Source: Pelotomaculum isophthalicicum JI
GTDB taxonomy: Bacteria > Bacillota > Desulfotomaculia > Desulfotomaculales > Pelotomaculaceae
DNA: 37,616 nt
Direction of reading: 5' to 3'
Assembly: GCF_029478095.1 (NCBI RefSeq)
Contig: NZ_JAKOAV010000033.1
Location: 1-37,616, forward strand
Shown: positions 7,459-15,900 of the stretch, one piece after another
Position numbering within the stretch: position 1 is the stretch's first letter
How the letters are laid out: each line of letters opens with the position of its first letter
The notes under the pieces: model-generated
The model's database searches: none
Seen by the model: the letters and a program-made list of their open reading frames with translations, nothing else
What the model was told of the DNA's origin: nothing
Position numbers and translations under genes: made by a program

Positions 7459-8306
7459 ATGTGAAAAACCTAACCCATACCTACTTGCCCGGCACTCCTT
7501 ACGAAAAAAAAGCCCTGGATGACATCACCCTTTCCGTAAACCAGGGCGAGTTCCTGGGCGTTGTGGGAGCGAACGGTTCCGGCAAATCAACGCTGATCCA
7601 GCACTTTAACGGACTGCTCAGCCCAACCAGCGGGGAAGTGACCGTTTGCGGGCGGGAAACATCCGACAAAAAACACAGGAATGAATTATGGAAAAAGGTC
7701 GGCCTGGTTTTCCAGTACCCTGAGCAGCAGATCTTCGAGGCCACCGTCTTCGAAGACGTGTCCTACGGACCCAGGAACCTGGGGCTTGGCTCCGCGGATA
7801 TTGAGCGCAGAACAATGGAAGCGTTGGAAAAAGTCGGCCTGGAACCGGGCACAGTGGCGGGACTGTCGCCCATCAGTCTCAGCGGCGGCCTGCGCAGGCG
7901 CGTGGCTATAGCGGGCGTGCTGGCCATGCGGCCGGAGATCCTGGTATTGGACGAACCGACCGCCGGCCTTGATCATTCGGGCCGGGAGATGATCTTGGAG
8001 CTGATCAAAAAACTGCAGCGGGAAGACCACATCACCATAGTGATGGTTTCTCACAGCATCAGGGAAATAATCCTGGTTGCCGGCCGCGTCGCTGTTTTGG
8101 AAAAAGGGAGATTAGCCGCTTACGGCGACACGGAAGAAGTCCTGCGCCAAAAAGGTTTCCAGAACCTGCCCGGCGTCATGCTGCCGGACTACCTCCAATT
8201 AATTTATACACTAGCCGGACGCGGCCAAAACGTAAACCCCGGAATCGTCACCCTGGCGGAGGCGGAGCTGGAAATAGCAAAACTCCTTGAGGAAAAAAAC
8301 AAATGA
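7446..8306 (+). CDS. ecfA2: ECF transporter ATPase subunit A'
   Basis: 286 residues. Walker A GANGSGKST, Q-loop VFQYPEQQ, signature SLSGGLRRR (departing from LSGGQ at the last position), Walker B ILVLDEPTAGLD and H-loop MVSHSIREI. It pairs with the preceding subunit to form the heterodimeric ATPase. It overlaps both neighbours (13 bp upstream, 4 bp downstream). Confidence 0.9.
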   Translation: MSIIDVKNLTHTYLPGTPYEKKALDDITLSVNQGEFLGVVGANGSGKSTLIQHFNGLLSPTSGEVTVCGRETSDKKHRNELWKKVGLVFQYPEQQIFEATVFEDVSYGPRNLGLGSADIERRTMEALEKVGLEPGTVAGLSPISLSGGLRRRVAIAGVLAMRPEILVLDEPTAGLDHSGREMILELIKKLQREDHITIVMVSHSIREIILVAGRVAVLEKGRLAAYGDTEEVLRQKGFQNLPGVMLPDYLQLIYTLAGRGQNVNPGIVTLAEAELEIAKLLEEKNK

Positions 8307-9127
8307 AACAAATGAAACAAACGAAACAAAAAAAACAAGCGAGAGGTCTGAAGCTGGGCCAGTTCGTCCTGGGCAATTCGGTCATCCACCAGCTTGACCC
8401 CAGGACCAAGATCATCGGCTGCTTTGTCGTCATCTTTTCAGTATTGATGAATTTCAAGTGGTACGTGATCCTGCTCAATATCTCCATCATCATAGCGGTC
8501 ATTTTATTGTCGCAGGTAAAAATAGCCCGTATTCTGCGCGGCTTGCGCAAGCTGAGGTACTTGTTTCTGTTTTCGTTTATCTTCCAGGCAATTCTCACAT
8601 CTGGCGAGCCGGTTTTTCACCTGGGCGGCGTTAGTGTGACCAGAGAGGGCATCGCCCTGGGCACGTCCACGATCTTTCGCCTGCTGATCCTGTACCTGGC
8701 TTCCTCCCTGCTGACTATGACCACGTCGCCGCTGAAGCTGGCCTCCGGGATCGAGTCCCTGCTCTCGCCACTGCGCTATCTGAGGATACCCGTGAGCCAG
8801 TTTTCCATGCTTATCAGCACCGCCTTGAGATTTATTCCGACCATCATCGAAGAAGCGGAGACCATAACGCGCGCCCAGAGGTCCCGCGGCGCGCAGTTTA
8901 ACTCACCTAAAATTATCACCAGGCTGAAAAGCTATACAGCCGTCCTGATCCCGCTGCTGGCGGCGTCACTGCAGCGGGCCAACGACCTGGCCGTCGCCAT
9001 GGAAAGCAGGTGCTACACCGGCGGCTCCAGCCGGATCAGAACCGGCAGCCTGCGTTTTAAGGGAAAAGACAGACTGGCGATAGGGTTTGTTTCCCTGGCC
9101 TTCGTGCTGTCAGTTGTATTGATCTAA
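8303..9127 (+). CDS. ecfT: ECF transporter transmembrane (T) component
   Basis: 274 residues. A very basic, Lys/Gln-rich N-terminus (from short CAAATGAAA-like DNA repeats at 8299-8337) precedes the EcfT core: GQFVLGNSVIHQLDPRTKI, several hydrophobic helices, and the coupling motifs RAQRSRGAQ and AMESRCYTGG, which match the A-R-G/S motifs that contact the ATPases. ATG 8303 overlaps the previous stop; ATG 8312 is an alternative. Confidence 0.9.
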   Translation: MKQMKQTKQKKQARGLKLGQFVLGNSVIHQLDPRTKIIGCFVVIFSVLMNFKWYVILLNISIIIAVILLSQVKIARILRGLRKLRYLFLFSFIFQAILTSGEPVFHLGGVSVTREGIALGTSTIFRLLILYLASSLLTMTTSPLKLASGIESLLSPLRYLRIPVSQFSMLISTALRFIPTIIEEAETITRAQRSRGAQFNSPKIITRLKSYTAVLIPLLAASLQRANDLAVAMESRCYTGGSSRIRTGSLRFKGKDRLAIGFVSLAFVLSVVLI

Positions 9128-9130
9128 TTA

Positions 9131-9178
9131 GGGGACATTCCTCGTCAGTAAAAGAATACCTATAATTGAGGTGTGTCC
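9131..9178. repeat. imperfect inverted repeat GGGGACA...TGTCCCC
   Basis: Between ecfT and the next gene, GGGGACA and TGTCCCC flank an inner CCTC...GAGG pair. No long T-run follows directly. It could be a weak terminator or a small palindromic repeat unit; a similar GGGACA/TGTCCC hairpin terminates the gene at 23520. Confidence 0.5.
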
Positions 9179-9211
9179 CCTTACCTTAGAGGAAAGAAAG
9201 GATGATAATCC

Positions 9212-10129
9212 GTGTTTGCCGGCAGAAAAAACCTTTTTGTGAAGTCAGCCGTCTTATTGCTGTTGTTTTTATTCTTTGCCTCCGCCGCTTTTGCCGCCCA
9301 GGGAGGGGAAAAATCATCTTCCCCAGGAATACCCGGTCAAAAGCCGTTAAGTTTTGTTTCAATTACACTAGTTGACGGCGGCGGCAATGTGCAGGACGCC
9401 GCCGACGTACCCACGGAACCGAAATTCAAGCTGGAGTTCGACAAGAACGTGGTCAACAGCACCATCTGGGGGATTAACCAGAATTGCTTCAGCCTGTTCT
9501 CCGAAAACGGTGAGAACATCCCCGTTAGCGTGACCAAAGTGGATGACAGCATCGATTTTTCCCAGAGAAACAACGTATTCGTCCAGCCGTCCAGCCCTTT
9601 AAGTCCTGGAACATCATATACTTTAAAAGTGTCGCCGGACCTGAAAGCGAAAAATGGCGTTTCCGTCCTCGGAGGGACCACGTCCGGCCAGGGGTTAAAC
9701 ATTTCCTTCAAGACCCAGGGACAGGCGATATCACAGGCGGTAACGAAACCTGTTACGCAGCCTGCGGCACAAACCACAGCCGCCACCCAGCAGCCGGCTT
9801 CGCCTGATTCCCAGCCTGCCCTGCCGGGCGAAAAGAACGCCGCACAAGCAAACAGTGAGACCGCGCAGCTCCAGGCCAACGCCGGCGGCAATGAGGCAAA
9901 TACCGGTCAGGAAAACAAGTCGCCGGGAGCGGCGGCAGCCGGGCAGCAGCAAGTTGCCGGGAATACAAGCGGGGAAAGCGCGGCATCCGGGCAGACAGGA
10001 AAGCCGGAGAGCCCCGCGCAAGCCGGTATGGGACTGGATTACACCAATTTGCTGACTATCCTGACCGTCGTTTTAATCGCCGGCTGGATAGTGGTGGAAT
10101 TGTTTGTCAAGAAGAAAAAAAGGAGTTAA
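9212..10129 (+). CDS. secreted, C-terminally membrane-anchored Big_5-type Ig-like protein
   Basis: 305 residues from GTG 9212 (SD AAAGGATG). A signal peptide ends near ASAAFAA. Residues about 45-175 form an Ig-like module recurring in this window (FDKNVVNS, ENIPVSVTKVDDSIDFSQ, LSPGTSYTLKVSP). A low-complexity Ala/Gln/Pro/Gly linker of about 85 residues follows, then a C-terminal membrane helix (LLTILTVVLIAGWIVVEL) and a KKKKRS cytoplasmic tail. The domain therefore faces outward on a flexible stalk. It lies 84 bp after ecfT and may be co-transcribed, which would place a surface protein with the transporter. Function unknown. Confidence 0.7.
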   Translation: MFAGRKNLFVKSAVLLLLFLFFASAAFAAQGGEKSSSPGIPGQKPLSFVSITLVDGGGNVQDAADVPTEPKFKLEFDKNVVNSTIWGINQNCFSLFSENGENIPVSVTKVDDSIDFSQRNNVFVQPSSPLSPGTSYTLKVSPDLKAKNGVSVLGGTTSGQGLNISFKTQGQAISQAVTKPVTQPAAQTTAATQQPASPDSQPALPGEKNAAQANSETAQLQANAGGNEANTGQENKSPGAAAAGQQQVAGNTSGESAASGQTGKPESPAQAGMGLDYTNLLTILTVVLIAGWIVVELFVKKKKRS

Positions 10130-10171
10130 TTGTAACACCGACTCTAAGATAGCAATAGTTTGTCTTAATCT

Positions 10172-10213
10172 AAAAATCTTTTGCAATTTTTTTGCAAAAG
10201 ATTTTTCGTCGAC
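10172..10213 (+). terminator. intrinsic terminator after the Big_5 membrane protein
   Basis: AAAAATCTTTTGCAA (10172-10186) pairs with TTGCAAAAGATTTTT (10192-10206). The arrangement is symmetric, so it could work on both strands. Confidence 0.7.
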
Positions 10214-10271
10214 ATGGAATGACATATTTCTCATCAGTTGTATGATAAAATAAACCATATTGATTATCATA

Positions 10272-10297
10272 GTGGTAAATGAAGATTAATTTACCAC
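10272..10297. repeat. inverted repeat upstream of riboswitch copy 4
   Basis: GTGGTAAAT (10272-10280) and ATTTACCAC (10289-10297) form a 9-bp stem without a T-run. It is either an operator-like palindrome or a leader hairpin. Confidence 0.45.
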
Positions 10298-10321
10298 CGC
10301 TAGGGACGAAAATTTAATAAT

Positions 10322-10418
10322 TTTATCCGAGTCTAACCGCCTGTGGCTACGGCTATGGCGGCAGACCTTCAGGGTTTAACTGGAAACGGTTAAGCCTCCC
10401 GGTATGGAAAGGATAGGT
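10322..10418 (+). promoter_or_regulatory. Moco-type riboswitch aptamer, copy 4 (first of tandem pair)
   Basis: P1 has covaried to UAUCC (10324-10328) with GGAUA (10411-10415). The receptor arm is CCGCC-UGUG-GC...GC-UAU-GGCGG, a variant of the CCUAA/AUGG loop. The hairpin UUAACUG-GAAA-CGGUUAA keeps the GNRA loop with a wholly different stem sequence, so structure rather than sequence is conserved. Confidence 0.7.
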
Positions 10419-10430
10419 TTTTTAAGAAGA

Positions 10431-10472
10431 AAGCTTTGTCTTTTTTATTAACCGGACAAAGCTTTTATTTTT
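10431..10472 (+). terminator. terminator of riboswitch copy 4
   Basis: AAGCTTTGTC (10431-10440) pairs with GACAAAGCTT (10455-10464), then TTATTTTT. Same terminator type as copies 2 and 7. Confidence 0.85.
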
Positions 10473-10720
10473 AATTGAAATTATTCTTTTCGTGATGTGT
10501 GGATAAAGTGGGTTTAGGCATAAATAAGAGAGCGATTTGTTATGGTAATATAGGATTATATTTCAAAAAGCGGGACTATTGTCCATATTAATTTAAGACC
10601 TAATACTTATTTACAGATTAAGACATTGCAGATAAAATATGTTCAATACTAAGGATTTATCTGTTAATATGACTTAATTATTCATTAAATTAAATAATTT
10701 GTATTTTTAAACTTAAATAT
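10473..10720. other. AT-rich spacer between tandem riboswitches
   Basis: About 250 bp of very AT-rich sequence with no supportable gene. The other two tandem pairs have only about 60 bp between aptamers, so this is an insertion, or it holds a separate promoter for copy 5. I could not pick a convincing -35/-10 pair. Confidence 0.5.
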
Positions 10721-10820
10721 TTCTTTCCGAGTCAATTAACCTAAAGCGTATAACCATGGTTTTTGGGCCTGCAGGGTGCGCCGGGAAACTAACGTGCCTT
10801 CCATTGCGAAAAGGAGAGTT
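10721..10820 (+). promoter_or_regulatory. Moco-type riboswitch aptamer, copy 5 (second of tandem pair)
   Basis: P1 CUUUCC (10723-10728) with GGAGAG (10813-10818). The receptor arm is CCUAAAGCGUAUAACCAUGG, then GGGUGCGCCGGGAAACUAACGUGCC. TTGCGAAAA (10804-10812) is the perfect 9-nt complement of TTTTCGCAA (10855-10863) in the terminator, a clear antiterminator. Confidence 0.75.
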
Positions 10821-10835
10821 TTTGATCTGGCTTAT

Positions 10836-10885
10836 GATGCCGGGCGAACTTTGTTTTTCGCAAAGCTTGCCCGGCATCATTTTTA
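10836..10885 (+). terminator. terminator of riboswitch copy 5
   Basis: GATGCCGGGC (10836-10845) with GCCCGGCATC (10869-10878) and inner AACTTTG/CAAAG pairing, then TTTTTATA. Same type as copies 3 and 8. Confidence 0.85.
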
Positions 10886-11068
10886 TATAAGTGACCTTTG
10901 GACATACATTAGCGATGGTATTAGGGCCGTAGCGCTATATGCCCTAAGGTTGCCGAAGGCGAATTTGTTGTCACAAATACGTTGCCGGAAGTGATGAGGA
11001 AAAAGGTAAAACAAAGGCAATAAAAGGGTAACCGATTGAAAAAAAATATTTTTAGGAGGGAAAAGTTC

Positions 11069-12367
11069 ATGTTTAAAAGCAGGTTTTTCAAAAAGAGCGC
11101 CAAAATAGTCTCCCTGTTGGTGGGAGCGACTATGCTGTTCGCTTCATTTGCCCCGGGTGCTTTCGCCCTGAACTACAACGGCAACGGCAGCGGCGCGGGC
11201 AACAAGGCGTTTAACTGCAACGGCTACAGTTACACGCAAAGCACCAAAACCTTAAAGATCTTCTTCAGTAAGCAATCAGTTAACACCAATGAATTTGATT
11301 CGAGCCAGTTTATAGTTACAAGGCAATATGACAGCTCTAACCCGTCGTTCAGTTACTCCAAGAATTCGGGAAGCGGCTGCAGCGGTATTAGCGACAGCAA
11401 CCTCAACAAGGGGACGACCGTAACCCTGACCTTTGATAACGCGCTGGCTTTCAACGAGCTTTACGACGTGACGATCAAAGCGGCTACCGTTGCTGACGAC
11501 AATCTTTTGACCCTGGGCAACTACCGGAACAGGAGCGACTTCACCTTCACTTTCAGGACTCCTTTAAACGTCACTCCTGCAAATGACAATGCTTTCAGTG
11601 ATAGTGTTGCGCCAGTTGTCACCTACACTGTGGGCACCTCAAACGTGCCTTATGAGCCCAACGTGGGCGTCATTTTTGACCGGCCCGTCAACTCCACCAC
11701 TGCCGCCACCTTATTAAGTTTAAGTGATCCCAACGGCCTGGTGGCAAACTATAAAAAAGGCGGTACGGCAGTTGTCTATGACGACACTATCGATGCCTAC
11801 GCCGTTTCAGGTGCCGAGAATTACAAGCCATTTGCCAATACCGCGAACACCTTCTTCTTCTTCCCCGAGACGGTCCAGGGCAATACCAATACCTGCTATA
11901 ACCGGGATTATTCCGCCGGCACCCACAGCTATACCCTGGACGTGCCGCCTGTCACTGACATAAGCGGCAATTCCTGGACCCATGCCCAAATAACCAACAA
12001 CCAGCTCAGTTTCAGCTCACTTAGCAACGACCTCCCCGCCTGGTTGGACAACAGGCCCACGGTTGATACTCCAACCAGCACCACGCTGACAGTGCACTGG
12101 AACGCCAGCGGCATCACCAATTCTAGCGCAACCGAAGCGTATGACGTCTACTATTCCACCAACCAGTGGACGGGCTTTACGAAACTTAATGTAAGTGACA
12201 TCACCGGTACCGCTCCTTTCTCATTCGTGGCCGGGGACACTTCGGATAATAGTGCATATGAGCTAAGCCCTCTTACCACTTATTACTTCCGAGTCGTGCC
12301 CAAGAATACCACCTACACCCTTGAAGCGGGTTTTTCCGCGGCCGGATCAGGTGCTACGACCTCTTAA
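11069..12367 (+). CDS. secreted Ig-like / fibronectin type III surface protein
   Basis: 432 residues from ATG 11069, 9 nt after AGGAGGG. The signal peptide (SAKIVSLLVGATMLFASFAPG) ends near AFA. The mature N-terminal half is rich in Asn, Ser and Gly and resembles a Big_5-like module (KIFFSKQSVNTNEFDSSQF, LAFNELYDVTI). A second beta-rich module follows (VPYEPNVGVIFDRPVN), and the last 100 residues look like FN3 (TLTVHWNASGI, LTTYYFRVVPKN). There is no SLH, LPXTG or membrane tail, so its wall attachment is unexplained. A leader of about 180 nt separates the second riboswitch terminator from the start. Function unknown; control by tandem Moco-type switches is the striking point. Confidence 0.75.
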   Translation: MFKSRFFKKSAKIVSLLVGATMLFASFAPGAFALNYNGNGSGAGNKAFNCNGYSYTQSTKTLKIFFSKQSVNTNEFDSSQFIVTRQYDSSNPSFSYSKNSGSGCSGISDSNLNKGTTVTLTFDNALAFNELYDVTIKAATVADDNLLTLGNYRNRSDFTFTFRTPLNVTPANDNAFSDSVAPVVTYTVGTSNVPYEPNVGVIFDRPVNSTTAATLLSLSDPNGLVANYKKGGTAVVYDDTIDAYAVSGAENYKPFANTANTFFFFPETVQGNTNTCYNRDYSAGTHSYTLDVPPVTDISGNSWTHAQITNNQLSFSSLSNDLPAWLDNRPTVDTPTSTTLTVHWNASGITNSSATEAYDVYYSTNQWTGFTKLNVSDITGTAPFSFVAGDTSDNSAYELSPLTTYYFRVVPKNTTYTLEAGFSAAGSGATTS

Positions 12368-12393
12368 AATCAGGTGAAATGAGCTGTTATTCT

Positions 12394-12424
12394 CAGCCCC
12401 GGCCGTCAGACCGGGGTTTTCCTA
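12394..12424 (+). terminator. terminator after the FN3 surface protein
   Basis: CCCCGG and CCGGGG, with a CCGTCAGA loop, followed by TTTTCCT. Confidence 0.8.
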
Positions 12425-12511
12425 CCTAGACAAATTTTTTTAAGCGGGTAGGAATTTGTTCCACAATGTAGAATATCATGGTATATGTTCATAGAACCAG
12501 ATCAGTATCAT

Positions 12512-12605
12512 ATCATCCGAGTAACCCGCCTGTGGCTATTTGACTTATGACATACTGGTTTATTGCTTTTCAACCAATGTTTACCGGAAACTAACAATTT
12601 CATAC
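12512..12605 (+). promoter_or_regulatory. degenerate Moco-type aptamer (partial copy)
   Basis: Begins CATCCGAGTAACCCGCCTGT, nearly identical to the start of the complete copy at 12606, and later has UUUACCGGAAACUAACA. It lacks the GCCUCCC segment, the GGAAAGG distal strand and a terminator. It looks like a decayed first member of a tandem pair. Confidence 0.55.
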
Positions 12606-12728
12606 CACCACCCGAGTCTACCCGCCTGTGGCTATTTGGCACATTATCCTTGGCTTTAAGGGCTATGGCGGCTGACCGATAGGGTATACCTTGAAAAGGG
12701 TATGCCTCCCAGTGCGGAAAGGGTCTAG
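12606..12728 (+). promoter_or_regulatory. Moco-type riboswitch aptamer, copy 6
   Basis: P1 is ACCC (12610-12613) with GGGU (12721-12724), another compensatory version. The receptor arm is CCGCCUGUGG...GGCUAUGGCGG with an enlarged loop. The hairpin ACCUU-GAAA-AGGGU carries the GNRA loop and GCCUCCC follows. CGGAAA (12715-12720) complements TTTCCG (12758-12763) in the terminator loop. Confidence 0.7.
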
Positions 12729-12742
12729 TGCCAGTTATCTTC

Positions 12743-12784
12743 AACGGCTGTGTGCGTTTTCCGTACACGGCTGTTTTTTGTTTG
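12743..12784 (+). terminator. terminator of riboswitch copy 6
   Basis: AACGGCTGTGTGC (12743-12755) pairs over 13 positions, including G-T pairs, with GTACACGGCTGTT (12763-12775), then TTTTTTG. Confidence 0.8.
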
Positions 12785-12956
12785 CGGGAGATTGACTAGA
12801 GATTTTTTTGGGGGGGGTGATAGTTGGGTAAACCATGATGTAGATGCCGGATTTAGCCAGGAGCGATTTGAACAGGAAAATTCATCGGAAGATTCGTAAA
12901 AGTCATCGGTTATTTTGCCCGGCGGCAACACCATTAGCAAAGGAAGTGATATCATT

Positions 12957-15900
12957 TTGCGCTTCAGAAAATTAATTATTGGTTTGTTAACCGCGGCGCT
13001 GCTCTGCCTAGGTGGGACCTTCGCTCTGGCGGGTAGCGCCGTAACAGCCGCGGCCGGCGGCGCTACCCCGGAGATGCAGGCGAAAATGGCCTCCGTCCAA
13101 GTGCCCTTCTTGCCAAACGAGGGCCAGATTAAAGACGAGCGAGTTAAGTTTTACGCCGGCACTTTCGCTGGAACCGTCTTTGTCACTAATGACGGCCTAA
13201 CTTACGCCTTGCCCAAAGGTGAAGACGGTGGCTGGGCGGTAAGAGAGGAGTTTGCCGGGGCCAGGGCGCTGGCGCCGGCCCCGGTGGGAGAACCGGGCGC
13301 CTCCGTCAACTACTACCTCGGCGACGACAGCGGCAAGTGGCGGACCAACCTGCCGTCTTACGGCATGATCACCCTGGGCGAGGTTTACGACAAGATCAGC
13401 GTGAACCTTAAAGCTCACGGCGACAACGTGGAGAAAATCTTTACCGTGGCCCCCGGCGGCGACCCTGCCGCCATCGCGGTTAAAGTTACCGGCGCGGACA
13501 AGCTCACCGTCAATGACCGGGGCGAGCTGGAGCTGTCCACAAAATTAGGCACGGTCGAAATGACCCGCCCGTCCGCCTACCAGGAAATCGGCGGGCAGCG
13601 CGTTGAAGTTAATGTCGCTTACGTGGTAAACGGCGGCAGTTACGGCTTTGAACTAGGCGAGTATAACCGCGCCTGTCCCCTGGTGATCGACCCGCTGCTG
13701 GGTTCCACCTTCCTGGGCGGCAGCGGGGCGGAAACGGGCTACTGCATCGCCCTGGACAAGTACGGGTACGTCTACGTGGCGGGCACCACCAAGTCGCCGA
13801 CCTTCCCGGGCGCGTCGCAGGGTTTCGGGAATACACAAATAGACACCGCCAACGGTGACATGTTCGTGGCCAAAATGAGCCCCGACCTCACCCGGCTCCT
13901 CGCGGCCACCTATCTGGGCGGGAGCGCTGCCGATTCAATTAATAATACCGGCAATTGCCTGGCGGTCGCCCCGTCGGGCGAAGTCTACCTGACCGGGTAC
14001 ACCATGTCGCCCGACTTTCCCCACCCGGGCGGGGCATATCAAGGTTACGTTGACACGCATTCATCCAGCGACATTTTCGTTGCCAGGCTGAGCGGCGACC
14101 TCTCCCAGCTCAAGTCTGCCACCTATTTGGGGGGCGCTGACAATGACCGGCCAAACGCCATTGGTATAGACAGCCAGGGCAACGTCTTCGTGGCCGGGAC
14201 AACGTACATGGACGGGAATTTACCCACCACCTCCAGCGCCTACCAGCAGGCGCACAAAGCAACCACCGCGATTACCGACGGGTTCATCTCCAAGTTTAGC
14301 CCCGACCTGTCCGAACTACGCGCCTCCACCTACCTGGGCGGCGCGGCCGCAACTACCATATATTGCATGTCCATCGACAGCAGCGACAATGTCTACGTGG
14401 CAGGAAATACTGTATATAACGCGTCAAAAAACTTGCCGGTCACCCCGGGCGCTTATAACCAGGTAAAAAACACAAATGCCAACCTCCAGAGTTTTGTATC
14501 CGAGTTGGATAACAATCTGGCCAACCTCCTGGCCTCCACCTACCTCGGCACCGGTAGCGGCGGCGAAACCCTCGTTTCAATTGCCCTGGGCAAGGACGCC
14601 GGCGGGAACACGGTGGTATACGCCGGCGGATATACGACAGAAACTGATTTTGTCTCCGCCGGCCCTGGCTACGCCTCAGCCTACCAGACGGGCAGCAACG
14701 GCGTCAATGAGATGTTCATCGCCGAGCTGAACGGCGGCCTGACCCAGCGGCTCGCCGCGACCTATCTCGGCACGAGCGTCGCCGATACACTGAGGAAAAT
14801 AGTTTTGGATTCCGGTGGCAATTTATATATTGAAGGTACTTCTTCGAGTCCTAGTTCCTACCCGTGCTCTGCTGGGGCCTACAGCACGGCTAGAAACGGC
14901 ACCAGCGGCACCGACATCGTCATCAGCAGGATGAAGGGCGACCTGACCAGGACGGCCAGCGACCCGTCAGGCCTGCTCGCCTCCACATACTTCGGGGGGG
15001 CCAACAGCAATGATACACCCTATGACATGACGCTGGACGCCTGGGGCAACGTCTACCTGACCGGGTTGCCCGCCGCCAGCGGCTTCCCGATTACTACCGG
15101 CGCATGCCAACCTTCGCTTAGCGGCGCCAGTGACGCCTTCGTTGCCAAGTTCACCGGGGACCTGACTCATGACGGTCCTGCCGACACCACCGCGCCCGTC
15201 TGGGTTGACGGAGGTTCGCTGACCGTTTCCAACGTGACTTACAGCGGGCTCACCCTGACCTGGACTCCCGCCTCGGATAACGTGGGGGTGACCGGCTATC
15301 AGATTTACCAGGACGGCGCGGTGGCCTATACCGTGAGCAGCGCGACGTATACGCAGGCGGGCGGCCTGGTGCAATACAACCTCACTGGCCTGAACAGCAG
15401 CGCCACTTACAACTTCAGGGTGGAAGCCGTCGACGCCGGCAACAACTGGAGCACCGGCGGGCCGACAGCCAATGCCTCGACCCCGGCCGAGCCCGATACC
15501 ACCCCACCTTACTGGACTAACGGCAGCTTGACGCCTTCCGGCATTACCAAAAACAGTGTGTCCCTGACCTGGTCTGACGCCCAGGATAACGTGGGAGTGG
15601 CGGGCTACCAGATCATCGGCAGCGGTAGCGTTGTCGCTACCGTCTACGGGGACACGACATATAACATCACCGGCCTGACTGCAAGCACTCCATACACTTT
15701 CCGAGTGCAGGCGTTCGACGCGTTGGGCAATTATAGCACCGACGGTCCCAGCGTTGACGTCACCACAGCAGCGGACGTCGATATAGTGCCGCCCTTCTGG
15801 CCGATTGATGGCAAACTTTCGTATGTTTCTCTTTCCGACACAAGTATTCGCATCAGCTGGCCCGCTGCCACAGACAACGGGAGTGGTTTGGCCGGTTACA

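Noticed and set aside
10776-10994. Open frame of 72 codons
   Set aside because: It covers riboswitch copy 5 and its terminator; no SD and no protein-like pattern.
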